Shown: positions 19,036-28,677, counted from the first letter of the stretch. The stretch is DNA of 64,000 nucleotides from Photobacterium leiognathi (GCF_030685535.1 NZ_CP131599.1:682001-746000); one strand, 5' to 3'. A program made the numbers and translations. Notes: generated by a model not told the origin, from the sequence alone.

Positions 19036-19140
19036 TGAACCGAGTTATGCGCTTATTTTCATGATGCTATCGTATCTTAACATTGCATTTTTCGGCTTAA
19101 ATACTGATTGATTAATAAGTCTAGTCAGCCTATTTTAACT

Positions 19141-19180
19141 GTAATATAGCGTAATCAATGATGAGAATTACGCTTATTAC
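19141..19180. promoter_or_regulatory. Imperfect inverted repeat upstream of the RelA/SpoT-like gene
   Basis: GTAATATAGCGTAAT and ATTACGCTTATTAC form 14-base arms with one bulge around an 11-base centre, ending 20 bases before the start. It could be an operator or a leader hairpin; nothing more can be said. Confidence 0.35.
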
Positions 19181-19200
19181 ATAACATTATGGTAGGCAAG

Positions 19201-20193
19201 ATGTCAGTAGCAGAACTCACCGAAGACAGCTTTTTAAAAGCAAATCGTATTAGCCAAGAAGAGTGGCAAGCCAGCGCTATTGATTGGCAAACACTTCATC
19301 AAATTGGTTTGAACCATGAAGCGAATATTGAACAATTAAAAGAAACAGCAGAAATGTACGCACGTATTATTCAACGATGCCAACAGGTACATTCTGTTCG
19401 CTGGCGGGTGAAAGATCCGCAGCACCTAATGGAAAAGATTGTTCGCAAAACTCAACCTAATACGCCGACATTTAAAGAAAAATACGTTGGTATTAATGAG
19501 ACCAATTACGACAGCATTGTTACTGATTTAATCGGCGTACGTGCGCTACATTTGTTTAAAGAAGATTGCTTACCTATTCACGATTATCTGTGCCAAGAGT
19601 GGAAAAACGCAGAAGCGCCGATTTATTACGTCCGTAGTGGGGATGATAAAGTCTTTGCGGATTTACCGGATGATGTTGTCGTAAAAGTGCATCCAGCAGG
19701 TTATCGTTCGCTGCATTATGTATTTGGTTCACAACCATTAAGCCGAATCGTTTATACTGAAGTACAAGTACGCACAATTTTTGAAGAAGGCTGGACGGAA
19801 ATTGATCATAAAATCCGTTATCCAAACTTTTCTCATAATGAACAAGTATGCTCGTTTTTATTAATATTTAATCGTTTGGCGGGCTCTGCTGACGAGATGG
19901 GATCATTCGTAAAACAACTAGTAAGTGAGCTTGAACTTCACCAACATGCAATTGATGAGATCACTCAAAAGAGCGAAGAAAACGCACAAGAAGTGGCAAA
20001 CCTGTTTAAATTACTAGAACAAAATGAATCAAAACAACAAGGCTCTCAAGAGCTTATTGATAAATTACGTGAACAAGTAGAGCAGCTTCAAGCTGAGAAA
20101 AAAGCGCTTCATCGTGCGGCAAAACAACATGCGATAAATACACTAAGTTTGAATGCAAAAGCAAAATGTAAAGCGTCTGAGCTGATAAAATAA
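19201..20193 (+). CDS. RelA/SpoT-domain protein, putative small alarmone synthetase
   Basis: A 330-residue protein with only the synthetase half of the RelA/SpoT family: a DLIGVRAL stretch near 100, HPAGYRSLHYVF near 165-176 and EVQVRTIFEEGWTEIDHKIRY near 187-206, matching the YRSLH and ExQxR signatures. There is no HD hydrolase domain and no TGS/ACT region, so it would make ppGpp/pppGpp from GTP and ATP. Residues about 250-310 form a charged coiled coil. It may correspond to the RelV-type synthetase of Vibrio, but RelV is shorter and I cannot confirm orthology. The start at 19201 was chosen for GGTAGG just upstream; an ATG four codons earlier is possible. Confidence 0.75.
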   Translation: MSVAELTEDSFLKANRISQEEWQASAIDWQTLHQIGLNHEANIEQLKETAEMYARIIQRCQQVHSVRWRVKDPQHLMEKIVRKTQPNTPTFKEKYVGINETNYDSIVTDLIGVRALHLFKEDCLPIHDYLCQEWKNAEAPIYYVRSGDDKVFADLPDDVVVKVHPAGYRSLHYVFGSQPLSRIVYTEVQVRTIFEEGWTEIDHKIRYPNFSHNEQVCSFLLIFNRLAGSADEMGSFVKQLVSELELHQHAIDEITQKSEENAQEVANLFKLLEQNESKQQGSQELIDKLREQVEQLQAEKKALHRAAKQHAINTLSLNAKAKCKASELIK

Positions 20194-20316
20194 CAACATA
20201 ACTATCCGTTTTTCGGATAGTATCTAGCTTGTTAGGCATGGAAAACTGCTTATAATCTCTCTATTCCTTTTAGGTATTTATAAAATATAAGAAAAGTTGT
20301 ACTGAGGTTGTTTGTG

Positions 20317-20736
20317 ATGAGAACACGTTTTGATCGTATTCGTCATGCCGTTTGTTTTGAAATTATTGGATTAGTGCTGTTAGTTGGTGTGTTGAGTCAA
20401 TTCGGCTATGATTCTGGTCATGTTGGAGCAATCGGTATTGCGTTTTCCTTTTTAGCTACAGGTTGGAACTACCTTTATAACCATTGGTTCGATTGCTTTA
20501 TGGCTCGTCGTTATAACACCTTAAATAAAACGACAGTGCAGCGTATTGTGCATAGCATTGGTTTTGAAGCAGGTTTATTGATTGTAACGATTCCAATCTT
20601 ATCTTGGTTCTTGAAAGTTTCACTATGGGAAGCTTTCGTACTGGATATCGGTATGGTGGTTTTCTACTTAATCTACGCTTATATTTATAACCTTGCGTAC
20701 GATAAGATTTTCCCAGTACCTGAAGTGGCACACTAA
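20317..20736 (+). CDS. PACE-family multidrug efflux transporter (AceI-like)
   Basis: A 139-residue inner-membrane protein of four helices built as two bacterial transmembrane pair repeats. The family signature is clear: RIRHAVCFE near residues 6-14, with the acidic residue needed for transport in AceI, the WNYLYNHWFD motif ending the first pair and YNLAYDKIFPV ending the second. Members export chlorhexidine and other biocides, and some export short diamines, by proton exchange. ATG at 20317 was chosen over an upstream TTG because TGAGG precedes it by about eight bases and it matches the family start. Single gene. Confidence 0.93.
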   Translation: MRTRFDRIRHAVCFEIIGLVLLVGVLSQFGYDSGHVGAIGIAFSFLATGWNYLYNHWFDCFMARRYNTLNKTTVQRIVHSIGFEAGLLIVTIPILSWFLKVSLWEAFVLDIGMVVFYLIYAYIYNLAYDKIFPVPEVAH

Positions 20737-21118
20737 TTGTTGATGCTACTGGAAATGGTTCATCTTAATTAGTAGAAAATGAAAAAATACGGTAGTCAGA
20801 TATATGGTTTATTCGTAAAGCAAAAATCGTATATGCGCTACCGTTTTCATATTCTGTTATATTCTTTCTATCCCAATTATGGGATGCATCCAGATCTTAA
20901 AGTTAGTTAGTATTTTTTATATCGTCTGTACTAATACCTAATTTGCTGAAAAGTTGGAGGGCTCTTTTCTTTGAAATCTCTAATTGTTTGGCAGAAATCT
21001 ACTCCTGCAATACATTATTCAACAGGATATAAATGTATGCTTGGTGCAGGGAGGACACTGAGTCATCAATGCCTCACTCTACTCGATATGATTTCCTTAA
21101 AGGAAATAGGCAATTGTT
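20737..21118. other. Intergenic stretch without supported gene
   Basis: About 380 bases. It contains long-range complementary segments (GGTAG near 20792 and CTACC near 20840, each flanked by A or T runs) that may act as a terminator for the efflux gene. A 60-codon rightward frame from 20971 (TTG start) is present but overlaps the next leftward gene and looks non-coding. Confidence 0.4.
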
Positions 21119-21307
21119 CTATTTCTCGTTTTGATGTCGGTAGCCGTCGTTAAATTCAATATCAAATTCTTCATCATATTGATGTTTATCTAATATGCTT
21201 TGGCAATGTGGAAATTGGCAATAAATTGGATATTTCTTATGTAAGCCATTTTCAATAAATGCATCCAGAATGCTATGTGTATCTGCAATAAGTGTTTTAT
21301 CTTCCAT
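21119..21307 (-). CDS. Small hypothetical protein, 62 residues
   Basis: A leftward frame with a proper ribosome site (GAGG eight bases before the ATG). The protein starts MEDKTLIADTHSILDAFIEN, has a CQFPHCQ motif that could bind a metal or form a disulfide, and a very acidic stretch DEEFDIEFNDGY before the end. No signal peptide or membrane segment. I do not recognise it. Nothing on either side suggests a partner; it lies alone between the efflux gene and a secreted protein gene. Confidence 0.5.
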   Translation of the reverse strand: MEDKTLIADTHSILDAFIENGLHKKYPIYCQFPHCQSILDKHQYDEEFDIEFNDGYRHQNEK

Positions 21308-21606
21308 AGGATTACCTCAAACAAATATATGCAACTATGTTACCGATCCCTATATGAAGAATGTAGCGCACACGTAGTTTAAAAGTGTCTTATAGATAAG
21401 AATTATCCCTCTTATGTATGTTGTTATTATAGCAATGATGAAAAATGTACACATTTAATGCCACCAATTTTGCCATAGATTATGCGATATTTTTCATAAA
21501 GATTAATTTTTTCTTATAAAACCTGCTATAACCATAGCTAAGTAAGGAGATTCTTCTGCTGCTATTAGTTTTCCCGATTCATTAAAGCAATATAAAGGTG
21601 GGATAT

Positions 21607-22080
21607 ATGAAAAGCATCGTTTCATATTTAGTGAAAGCAGGCTTGTTGACCATGGCATGTGCAAGTTCTGCAGTTTATGCTGTCGAGAACAATCCCGCAC
21701 CTATGAGTTTTGTTCGTGCTATTGAAACTGATACACAACTAGTACAGCACCAAGGTTTAGTTATTTATCATCCCACACTCGGTTTTGTTAATTATGAAGC
21801 GACACTGTGTGGAGCTAAGGAAAAAACAGAACAAGCGTTTAAGCAATTAGTCACTTCTGTTTGTAGTGAACAGCAGGGCAGAGTGGAGAGTAATTGGTGC
21901 ATAGATACAAAATCGAATGCGCCATTATTTAATGCTGAACTGGGATCTTTTGTTATGACCTGCCAAGACGGTGAATACTCATCGATCATCCATGTTTTAG
22001 AGGCGTTACCATCAGTGAAAATTAGTGCAGAGCAGAGAAATAACTGGCTTCAAGTCGCAACATCCTTTGGTTATTTATGA
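21607..22080 (+). CDS. Secreted/periplasmic protein of unknown function
   Basis: A 157-residue exported protein: the signal peptide runs to about residue 25 (ends SSAVYA). Mature part has five cysteines (LCGAKE, VCSEQ, WCIDT, TCQD and one other region), consistent with disulfides in the periplasm, and a final helix QRNNWLQVATSFGYL. The start at 21607 was chosen for AAAGGTGGG just upstream and the clean signal peptide; a GTG three codons before is also open. I do not recognise the family. It converges with the 479-residue lipoprotein gene, whose stop lies 20 bases further on. Confidence 0.6.
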   Translation: MKSIVSYLVKAGLLTMACASSAVYAVENNPAPMSFVRAIETDTQLVQHQGLVIYHPTLGFVNYEATLCGAKEKTEQAFKQLVTSVCSEQQGRVESNWCIDTKSNAPLFNAELGSFVMTCQDGEYSSIIHVLEALPSVKISAEQRNNWLQVATSFGYL

Positions 22081-22100
22081 ACCGAGTAGAGAGATTGTGC

Positions 22101-23540
22101 TTATACGTACTTGAACCATTTCTGTTTTAAATTATGCTCAATCACTTTTTCTAAACCACAATCTTTTGTCTGAACATGATTGGTTTTAGATGTAATAACC
22201 TCTGGTAAGCTTTTCGTTTCGGTAGCCTGGTAAATAATGCTACAAGACGGCTCTACGCTGAAATATAACGAGTATTCACGATCTTTAATTTTTGGCTTTA
22301 TATACTTGCCATTTTGACTAACAGAGATCGTGTATTCTTTTGGGTACGTGTCGATAATTTTATGTGCGTATTCAGTGGTAAAAGCACTCACGATCTGAGG
22401 ATCACGATACAAAGTAGCAAACCCAGTAAGGGGATCACTAAGTCCTAGATTTTCAGATGTAAATGCCTTTTTAAGCAGTTGACTGAAAGCGACTGAGTGA
22501 ATATTAATTTTATTATTTTCATCAACCAATGCTTTATCAATCAGATTTAACTTATCTTCTTTTAACTTCACTAACTGCTGTTCTAGAGCAAGCAGTGAAG
22601 GACATTTACGACGGCAGAGTGTTTGTTTATCTGCATAGTTATTTTGAGCTTGAATTAGTTGAGAACGTAAATTATTCACAAAGTAATGTTTGTTAGTTTT
22701 AGTATCATAAAAACCGTTTAAGTAAGTCATTTCTTGCCATACTTTTACCGCTTCTGTTTGAATGATATTTATCACTTGTTCTTTATTATTCGGCGTAATA
22801 TAGCGAACTAAAGCGTCAAGGTTTATATAAGTACAATACTTTGCATCTTTTATGTTTAATAACTCATAATCACCCCAAAAATGCTCACATTTTGGCGTTT
22901 TTTTCTCTTTCAATTCAAAATTAAGATTGTCATTAATATTAAATGCAGTGACAGGATCTTTAACAACCTTATTTAAATGATCATAAAAATCATTTCTTGT
23001 ATCAAAGAATTTCTGTTGTTGAACTTGAATTTGTTTTTCAAGAACAGCAATTTTGTTTAAATAATAATCATTAGAATGAGTCAATAAAGCAATTTTTCTT
23101 TCATGCTCACTGATTTCATTATTATATCGTAGTGACGTTTTATCTATTGCGCGCTGGAGCGTTTGAGCATACGCGTTTATACGCAATAAATTCGTACGAT
23201 ACGTGCGCTTAGCTTGTTCAAGTTCATTGATAAAGGGTTGTGCATCAGTCAATTGTGTTTCTTTTAACAGCAACAATAACTTACTGATATCTGAAGCATA
23301 ATTGGGTGACGATAACCAATCGCTATTAAGTAATTCGCTCGATATTTGTTGAATTTGATTGAATTTCTGTGGAATTGCTAAAGGATTATTTGTATTCGTG
23401 ATAATAAAGCCATGAATATCATTCGCTTTAATTTCATTAGGCGAAAGTGAAAATGATTCAAAATCAACTTTTCTTTCCACATCACATGCAGTTGTCGTTG
23501 CAATGATCGATATTAATGCAAAATAACGAAATTTATTCAT
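22101..23540 (-). CDS. Large coiled-coil lipoprotein of unknown function
   Basis: A 479-residue predicted lipoprotein: MNKFRYFALISIIATTTAC with the lipidated cysteine at 19 and Asp at the next position, the classic signal for retention in the inner membrane rather than transfer to the outer membrane. Residues about 110-190 form a coiled coil (repeated heptads such as EHERKIALLTHSNDYYLNKI), and another helical stretch lies near 305-330 after a CRRKCP motif. Cysteines in the mature part may pair. The C-terminal part is beta-rich. No family recognised. It is AT-rich like its surroundings and stands alone, converging with the secreted protein gene. Confidence 0.65.
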   Translation of the reverse strand: MNKFRYFALISIIATTTACDVERKVDFESFSLSPNEIKANDIHGFIITNTNNPLAIPQKFNQIQQISSELLNSDWLSSPNYASDISKLLLLLKETQLTDAQPFINELEQAKRTYRTNLLRINAYAQTLQRAIDKTSLRYNNEISEHERKIALLTHSNDYYLNKIAVLEKQIQVQQQKFFDTRNDFYDHLNKVVKDPVTAFNINDNLNFELKEKKTPKCEHFWGDYELLNIKDAKYCTYINLDALVRYITPNNKEQVINIIQTEAVKVWQEMTYLNGFYDTKTNKHYFVNNLRSQLIQAQNNYADKQTLCRRKCPSLLALEQQLVKLKEDKLNLIDKALVDENNKINIHSVAFSQLLKKAFTSENLGLSDPLTGFATLYRDPQIVSAFTTEYAHKIIDTYPKEYTISVSQNGKYIKPKIKDREYSLYFSVEPSCSIIYQATETKSLPEVITSKTNHVQTKDCGLEKVIEHNLKQKWFKYV

Positions 23541-23751
23541 GGTTCTTGAGTATCAAGTTACAAAACGCCGACATTCTACCGTTATAAATTATGTTCTGAA
23601 AGTGCATGTATAAACTTTGTGAGCATTTTCCCTTAAAATCATAAATAAGACATTTGTTTATAATGTTAAGAGTAAGATTAAGTTATCATTATGTAATGTA
23701 TACCTAAGAGTGTAACGTTAATTTTAATGGTTGATATGCAGTGGCGGTGTT

Positions 23752-24345
23752 ATGGTTGATGCTAAAAGAGGGTGGAAAGAGGTATTTTTAGTCATACTTT
23801 CAGTGTGGGTGATCTCATTTATCGCTTTTATTATTAATCATATTTTTAATGGCGTTTTAAATAATTATGGATTATTGCCTCGCCATGTTACTCACATTAG
23901 TAATATTGTTGTTTATCCCTTTATACATGGCTCTTGGACGCATTTATTCTTCAACTTATCGTCGTTTACACTATTGGCATTAGGCGTCGGTGTTAACGGT
24001 GTCGCACGCTTATTGAATGTTATCTTGTTATGTTGGCTATTAGGCAGCATTAGTGTGTGGCTGTTTGGCCGAATAAGCTATCACGTTGGTTTAAGTGGCA
24101 TCATCTATGGCATCTGGGGATACCTCTTAATATATGGATTAGTGCGAAGAAGTTTACTGTCCTTTATCATTACCTTTTTAGTGATGATTTATTTTAGTTC
24201 GATGATCTGGGGCGTCTTTCCCACGAACTATCAAGTGAGTTTTGAAAGCCATTTGTTTGGGGCTATTACTGGTGGTTTTGTCGGTTATTTTTTAGGGAAA
24301 AAGGATGCTGCAAAGTTAAATTGCCGTATTGATGAGCAACCCTGA
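23752..24345 (+). CDS. Rhomboid-family intramembrane serine protease-like protein
   Basis: A 197-residue polytopic membrane protein with about six hydrophobic helices. Rhomboid hallmarks are present: HGSWTHLFFNLSSF (the HxxxN part of the active site region), GLSGIIYG with the catalytic serine of GxSG, and a late SHLFGAITGGFVGY helix carrying the catalytic histidine. Such enzymes cleave other membrane proteins within the bilayer. It is short and may be of the rhombosortase type, but no GlyGly-CTERM partner is seen in the window. The start at 23752 is the first ATG; a TTG seven codons upstream is open and neither has a strong ribosome site. Confidence 0.8.
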   Translation: MVDAKRGWKEVFLVILSVWVISFIAFIINHIFNGVLNNYGLLPRHVTHISNIVVYPFIHGSWTHLFFNLSSFTLLALGVGVNGVARLLNVILLCWLLGSISVWLFGRISYHVGLSGIIYGIWGYLLIYGLVRRSLLSFIITFLVMIYFSSMIWGVFPTNYQVSFESHLFGAITGGFVGYFLGKKDAAKLNCRIDEQP

Positions 24346-24422
24346 GCCAACAAAGTGGTCTAATAATATGTTCAACAACTGATGTTATTCAGGAACATAA
24401 TAAGTGAGAAAGGGAGTGATTT

Positions 24423-24755
24423 ATGCTGATTACATTTTGTAGTAAAGGAAGTCATGATATTACGATGTTTGGTGATATCGCTCAGCAACTCATTCACATG
24501 ATGGGGTTTTGTGAAACCGTACCGGGTGCGATACGCGAAGAAGATGTTAATCAAGCACTGCGTAATTTACAGCATCAAATAGAAGTTACTAAGCAGGAAA
24601 AGAAACAAGGTGACGTCGAACAACCTAATCCTTTAGATGCCGATCTAGATGAAGACGAGTTCGAGCCGGAAATTTGTTTATCAGTACGCGCAATGCCATT
24701 GATTGGTTTACTAGAGTCCGCGATAAAAGATCAAAGCTACATTATGTGGGAATAG
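24423..24755 (+). CDS. DUF1840 family protein
   Basis: A 110-residue soluble protein matching the DUF1840 pattern: MLITFCSKGSHDITMFGDIA at the start, then QLIHMMGF, a charged low-complexity centre (DADLDEDEFEPE) and a conserved end RAMPLIGLLESAIKDQSYIMWE. The family is confined to Proteobacteria and has no known function. The ribosome site GAGAAAGGGAG is close upstream. It sits 77 bases after the rhomboid gene on the same strand and could share its transcript. Confidence 0.85.
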   Translation: MLITFCSKGSHDITMFGDIAQQLIHMMGFCETVPGAIREEDVNQALRNLQHQIEVTKQEKKQGDVEQPNPLDADLDEDEFEPEICLSVRAMPLIGLLESAIKDQSYIMWE

Positions 24756-24781
24756 ATGCTAGTGAATCGTCTGATTGGGTA

Positions 24782-25399
24782 TTAACGCACAATATGCAAA
24801 GGTGCAAAAGGATCGTCATCAGGGTCGTTTTGCCATAAATATTCAGCTTCAATAGCCACTTTACGTGCCACACTATCGCCCAGTTGATACCCAATCACAG
24901 CCAGCGCCATATCAATACCAGATGAACCGCCAGAGGCAGTAAAAATATTACTGTCTCGTACCCATCGAGCAGATGACTGCCACTCCACGTTATGTCCTAG
25001 TTTTTGAACCCAATGAAATTGTTTTTTATTGGTTGTCGCTCGGCGGTAATTTAATAATCCTGCGGTAGCGAGTAAAGCGGCTCCCGTACAAACAGAGCAA
25101 ATTAACGTTTGTTTAGGAGCAAAGCGTTTAAGCCAAAACAGGGTGAGAGGATCGTGAATGATCGCTTGCAAACCAGCGCCCCCAGGAATAATTAAAATGT
25201 CAGACTGAAATGTGTCGTTGAAACTAAATTGAGGCTCAATTTGTATCTGCTGTTGGCTAGTTACCGTGATGCCTGTTTGCGATACCGTTTGTAGAGTATA
25301 AAACTCAGGTAGCAGTGAAAACATCTGCAATGGGCCAAAAGCATCGAGTAATTGAAAACGATCGAATAAAAATAGTGTTACTGTTTGTGGAGTATTCAT
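24782..25399 (-). CDS. DJ-1/PfpI superfamily protein (isonitrile hydratase-like)
   Basis: A 205-residue DJ-1/PfpI fold protein. The nucleophile cysteine is Cys104 in CSVCTGAALL, with the N-terminal conserved Asp20 in LLDAFGPLQ and the C-terminal GGSSGIDMALAVIG near 157-170. Those positions match the group that includes isonitrile hydratase (InhA of Pseudomonas) and the ligand domains of GlxA regulators. No AraC DNA-binding part is attached. AGGAAAT stands upstream of the start. Activity is not certain; it could equally be a glyoxalase-like or stress protein. Confidence 0.88.
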   Translation of the reverse strand: MNTPQTVTLFLFDRFQLLDAFGPLQMFSLLPEFYTLQTVSQTGITVTSQQQIQIEPQFSFNDTFQSDILIIPGGAGLQAIIHDPLTLFWLKRFAPKQTLICSVCTGAALLATAGLLNYRRATTNKKQFHWVQKLGHNVEWQSSARWVRDSNIFTASGGSSGIDMALAVIGYQLGDSVARKVAIEAEYLWQNDPDDDPFAPLHIVR

Positions 25400-25575
25400 T
25401 TTTATTTCCTATTTTCTACCTCTTAAGGATTAGCATAGCTAACTGATTTCATCGTATTTGTTCGTTATTGAGATGGTTTTCGCTGCGGTTCGATGGATAA
25501 AGCTTGTTATTCAGCGCTGAACCATTACAATCAGCGCCTTGTTCAAAAATGATGAAAATATCAGCTGGCGCGAAT

Positions 25576-25779
25576 ATGAATAGAAAGAAGAAAATTAACG
25601 AAACGCTTAAAAAGAGAATGAAGAAAGCGAATGCAAAATTACACAAGAGTAATAAGCCTCGCTACATTTCTAAAGCGGAACGTGCCAAGTTAGAAGCAGA
25701 AGCGGCATTGCAAGCAGCTGAAGCAGCGACAACACCATCAGAAACAGAAACTATGAGTACGGAAACAAGCGTTTCTTAA
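25576..25779 (+). CDS. DUF2986 family small basic protein
   Basis: A 67-residue protein beginning MNRKKKINETLKKRMKKANA, strongly basic, with the conserved KPRYISKAERAKLEAEA core and an acidic Ser/Thr-rich tail. This is the DUF2986 pattern found mostly in Vibrio and Shewanella relatives, function unknown; the basic N-terminus suggests nucleic acid or ribosome contact. A longer frame of 24 more residues exists, but the family starts at this Met. A strong terminator follows 26 bases after the stop. Confidence 0.75.
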   Translation: MNRKKKINETLKKRMKKANAKLHKSNKPRYISKAERAKLEAEAALQAAEAATTPSETETMSTETSVS

Positions 25780-25804
25780 TTACGTACTCGTTAGTACTTT
25801 TTGG

Positions 25805-25833
25805 ACAGGGAAGGTAGCAGCTACCTTCCCTGT
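25805..25833 (+). terminator. Terminator after the DUF2986 gene
   Basis: A perfect 13-base stem ACAGGGAAGGTAG with its complement, three-base loop, then TTTT. Confidence 0.85.
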
Positions 25834-25925
25834 TTTATTCTTATTGAACAGCGCATTGTTCAAATGCTGATTTGTGATCAGCACAATTACCGCCACATTG
25901 GCGTTCTATATAAAAGAGAGATGCT

Positions 25926-27410
25926 ATGAGTTTTGCCTCTTTAGGCCTATCTGCCCCAATTCTTGATGCTGTAGCGAAACAAGGCTACGAAAAACCATCC
26001 CCAATTCAGGAAAAAGCGATCCCAGCGATTCTTGAGGGAAAAGATGTCATGGCGGCAGCACAAACGGGTACAGGCAAAACAGCAGGTTTTACATTACCTT
26101 TGCTAGAACGCCTAGCTGGTGGTCGTCCGGCTCGTTCTAACCATGTTCGTGCGCTTGTGCTTACACCGACACGTGAGCTTGCAGCACAAGTAGGCGAGAG
26201 TGTTGCAACTTACGGTAAAAACTTACGTATTAGCTCTGCTGTTGTATTTGGTGGGGTAAAAGTTAACCCACAAATGCTACGTATGCGTAAAGGCGCGGAT
26301 GTACTGGTTGCAACACCGGGACGTTTAATGGATTTACACAGCCAAAATGCAGTAAAGTTTCGTGATATTGAAATACTAGTGCTTGATGAAGCTGATCGCA
26401 TGTTAGATATGGGCTTCATTCGTGATATCCGTAAAATCCTTGCATTATTACCAAAAGAGCGCCAGAACCTGCTTTTCTCTGCAACATTTTCTGATGAAAT
26501 CCGCGAGTTAGCGAAAGGTTTAGTGAACGATCCGGTTGAGATTGATGTAAACCCACGCAACCAAACAGCACGTACTGTTAAGCAGTGGATTTGCCCAGTT
26601 GATAAGAAGAAAAAACCAAACTTATTAACGAAGTTACTCAGTGAGCGTAACTGGAAACAAGTGCTTGTTTTCACCAAAACAAAACACGGTGCAAACAAGT
26701 TATCAGCGCATTTAGAAAGCCGTGGTATTACCGCAGCTGCTATTCATGGTAACAAGAGCCAAGGTGCACGTACCAAAGCATTAGCAAACTTCAAAGCAGG
26801 CGAAATTCGTGTATTAGTAGCCACTGATATTGCGGCGCGTGGTTTAGATATCGATCAACTACCACAAGTAGTTAACTTTGATTTGCCACACGTAGCAGAA
26901 GACTATGTGCACCGCATTGGTCGTACAGGTCGCGCGGGTTGTGAAGGTGAAGCGATTTCACTGGTATCAGCAGATGAGTTTAAAGAGTTGGCTGCGATTG
27001 AGCGTTTAACACAGCAAGTGCTAGAGCGTGAAATTGTAGACGGATTTAAACCAACAAATGCATTGCCAGCATCTAAGCTAGACACACGCCCAATTAAGCC
27101 GAAAAAACCGAAGAAGCCAAAGAAAGATAAGCCATTTACACCACGTGAAGGTACTACGGCATCGGAATCACGTCCGGCTAACAACCAAGCGAAACGTAAG
27201 CCTGCCTCTCGTCGTCCACAAGGGCAAGGTAACGATGCTAAAGAGCAAGGTAATAAGCCAGCTCGTAGCAAACCGCGTAACCCAGATGCAAAGCCAAAAT
27301 CAACAGACAGCAAGCCTCGTCGTCGTTTTAACGATGAAAAGCCTCGCTCAGATGATCGTCGCCGTGCACCGCAACGCAATCGTAAGCCAAAAGCAGCAGC
27401 GACAGCGTAA
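25926..27410 (+). CDS. rhlE: DEAD-box ATP-dependent RNA helicase, RhlE-like
   Basis: A 494-residue DEAD-box helicase. Motifs in order: Q motif near 23-29, Walker A AQTGTGKT (45-52), PTRELA (81-86), DEAD (154-157), SAT (185-187) and [10 protein letters not shown] near 325. Residues after about 385 form a long basic, disordered tail rich in Lys, Arg and Pro, typical of RhlE proteins and likely to anchor RNA. It remodels RNA during ribosome assembly and decay, often in the cold. AGAG precedes the start. It is monocistronic with a strong terminator. Long antisense frames across it are artefacts of its composition. Confidence 0.93.
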   Translation: MSFASLGLSAPILDAVAKQGYEKPSPIQEKAIPAILEGKDVMAAAQTGTGKTAGFTLPLLERLAGGRPARSNHVRALVLTPTRELAAQVGESVATYGKNLRISSAVVFGGVKVNPQMLRMRKGADVLVATPGRLMDLHSQNAVKFRDIEILVLDEADRMLDMGFIRDIRKILALLPKERQNLLFSATFSDEIRELAKGLVNDPVEIDVNPRNQTARTVKQWICPVDKKKKPNLLTKLLSERNWKQVLVFTKTKHGANKLSAHLESRGITAAAIHGNKSQGARTKALANFKAGEIRVLVATDIAARGLDIDQLPQVVNFDLPHVAEDYVHRIGRTGRAGCEGEAISLVSADEFKELAAIERLTQQVLEREIVDGFKPTNALPASKLDTRPIKPKKPKKPKKDKPFTPREGTTASESRPANNQAKRKPASRRPQGQGNDAKEQGNKPARSKPRNPDAKPKSTDSKPRRRFNDEKPRSDDRRRAPQRNRKPKAAATA

Positions 27411-27464
27411 TACAGTTAATGCGCTTTAGCTAAAAATAAGCGTTAAAGATAAGTATTAATGAAG

Positions 27465-27502
27465 AAACGATTGATAGCTAACAATAGTATCAATCGTTTT
27501 TT
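27465..27502 (+). terminator. Terminator after rhlE
   Basis: A 12-base stem AAACGATTGATA with its complement, an 11-base loop and TTTTTT at the right. Confidence 0.8.
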
Positions 27503-27562
27503 GTATTTGCAGTATACGGAATCCAGTACAGGAAGAGGTATGTGGTGATGTGTATGAAACGT

Positions 27563-28621
27563 TTATTGTCTAAGTGACAATGTCACAACAGGAATTGCGT
27601 GATCGGTACTGTAACCATCAATATCAAAGCTTGAATTGACTAAGTGTTTATCTTCAGTGTGATAGTGACTCACTTCAAACAGTGAGCCCAAATAGCCTGC
27701 GTTAAATTCCTGCGAAAGCAAAATATAATCTAAAACCGAACCTTTGCCATTGTAGTAATGGGTCGCAGGGCGTGGCTGTGAGGCATCGTCATTAATAGAA
27801 GTAAACAGCTCCCAGCCATCATATAAACAGTAAAAATGGATCAAACGTTCAATTTCACTGTCAGACATACCAAACACGCTACTTGCAACCAATTGCTCCA
27901 AACAACTACTTGAAAGCGTATCGTTAAAATCGCCAAATAAGATCATGGGATATTGCGTTTGCTCACGACGTTTCACCATGGCTAATTGTAATAATGCCGC
28001 CTCGGATCCTCGCTGCATGGCAGAGCCCCAATTGCCTAAACGTTGACGAATAAAACCTGATAACGCGGTATCAGCAGGGGTTATTGTGTCTGGTAGTGGA
28101 TCATCAAACAATGAGCGTTTTGATTTAAGGTGAGTGACATAGCAATCTGTCGCGCCAATATGCGGAATATCAATCGTGGCACGCAGTGGTTTGCGGCTAA
28201 AATCAAACGTATTCCAGCCCATTAATTGTGCAGCTTCACTCTCTGCATCAACGGCAGCGGCTTCTAAGATCGGGAATTTCGATGCAATTGCTACCACAGG
28301 GCTACGATAGATGAAATCGCCTTCTACAATGGGAGTATCAATGGTTTCAAAATAAGGATAACCCGCTTCAAGCAGTAACGCTTTTAAGTTATCAATACTA
28401 AATACTTCTTGAAAGCCAATAATATCCGGTTGTTGCGCGTCAAGCGTTGCTAATATCCAACGTTGCTTTTTCTGCCATTGCTCTAAGCTATAAATGTTTT
28501 CAAAGTCATAGTACGCATCAGGCGGAGCAAGATAGTTCAGCAAGTTAAAACTCGCGATTTTTATCGTTGACTGAGCGATAGGCGTAGATGATGAAAATTG
28601 TGGTTCAGTCTGTGGCAACAT
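27563..28621 (-). CDS. Endonuclease/exonuclease/phosphatase family protein
   Basis: A 352-residue protein of the metal-dependent EEP superfamily (DNase I, AP endonucleases, sphingomyelinases). Landmarks: IASFNLLNYL near 24-33, IIGFQEVF with the metal-binding glutamate near 69-76, ILFGDFND in the middle and the end motif YSTDHAIPVVTLSL with the catalytic Asp-His. There is no signal peptide, so it acts in the cytosol; the substrate could be nucleic acid, phospholipid head group or another phosphodiester. ATG at 28621 is preferred to a TTG just before it. It lies upstream-to-downstream after the DEDDh exonuclease gene on the same strand with a 56-base gap, a possible operon. Confidence 0.85.
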   Translation of the reverse strand: MLPQTEPQFSSSTPIAQSTIKIASFNLLNYLAPPDAYYDFENIYSLEQWQKKQRWILATLDAQQPDIIGFQEVFSIDNLKALLLEAGYPYFETIDTPIVEGDFIYRSPVVAIASKFPILEAAAVDAESEAAQLMGWNTFDFSRKPLRATIDIPHIGATDCYVTHLKSKRSLFDDPLPDTITPADTALSGFIRQRLGNWGSAMQRGSEAALLQLAMVKRREQTQYPMILFGDFNDTLSSSCLEQLVASSVFGMSDSEIERLIHFYCLYDGWELFTSINDDASQPRPATHYYNGKGSVLDYILLSQEFNAGYLGSLFEVSHYHTEDKHLVNSSFDIDGYSTDHAIPVVTLSLRQ

Positions 28622-28677
28622 CAAATTCTCAGTATAGTAATAAAATAATCAGCAAGCATGACAGTGTAACCTAATGA

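Noticed and set aside
20971..21153. 60-codon rightward frame with TTG start
   Set aside because: It overlaps the end of the better-supported leftward 62-residue gene and has an unlikely composition, although GGAGGG lies upstream.
26210..27379. Two long frames (162 and 158 codons) on the minus strand
   Set aside because: Antisense to rhlE; they come from its basic, repetitive codon use.
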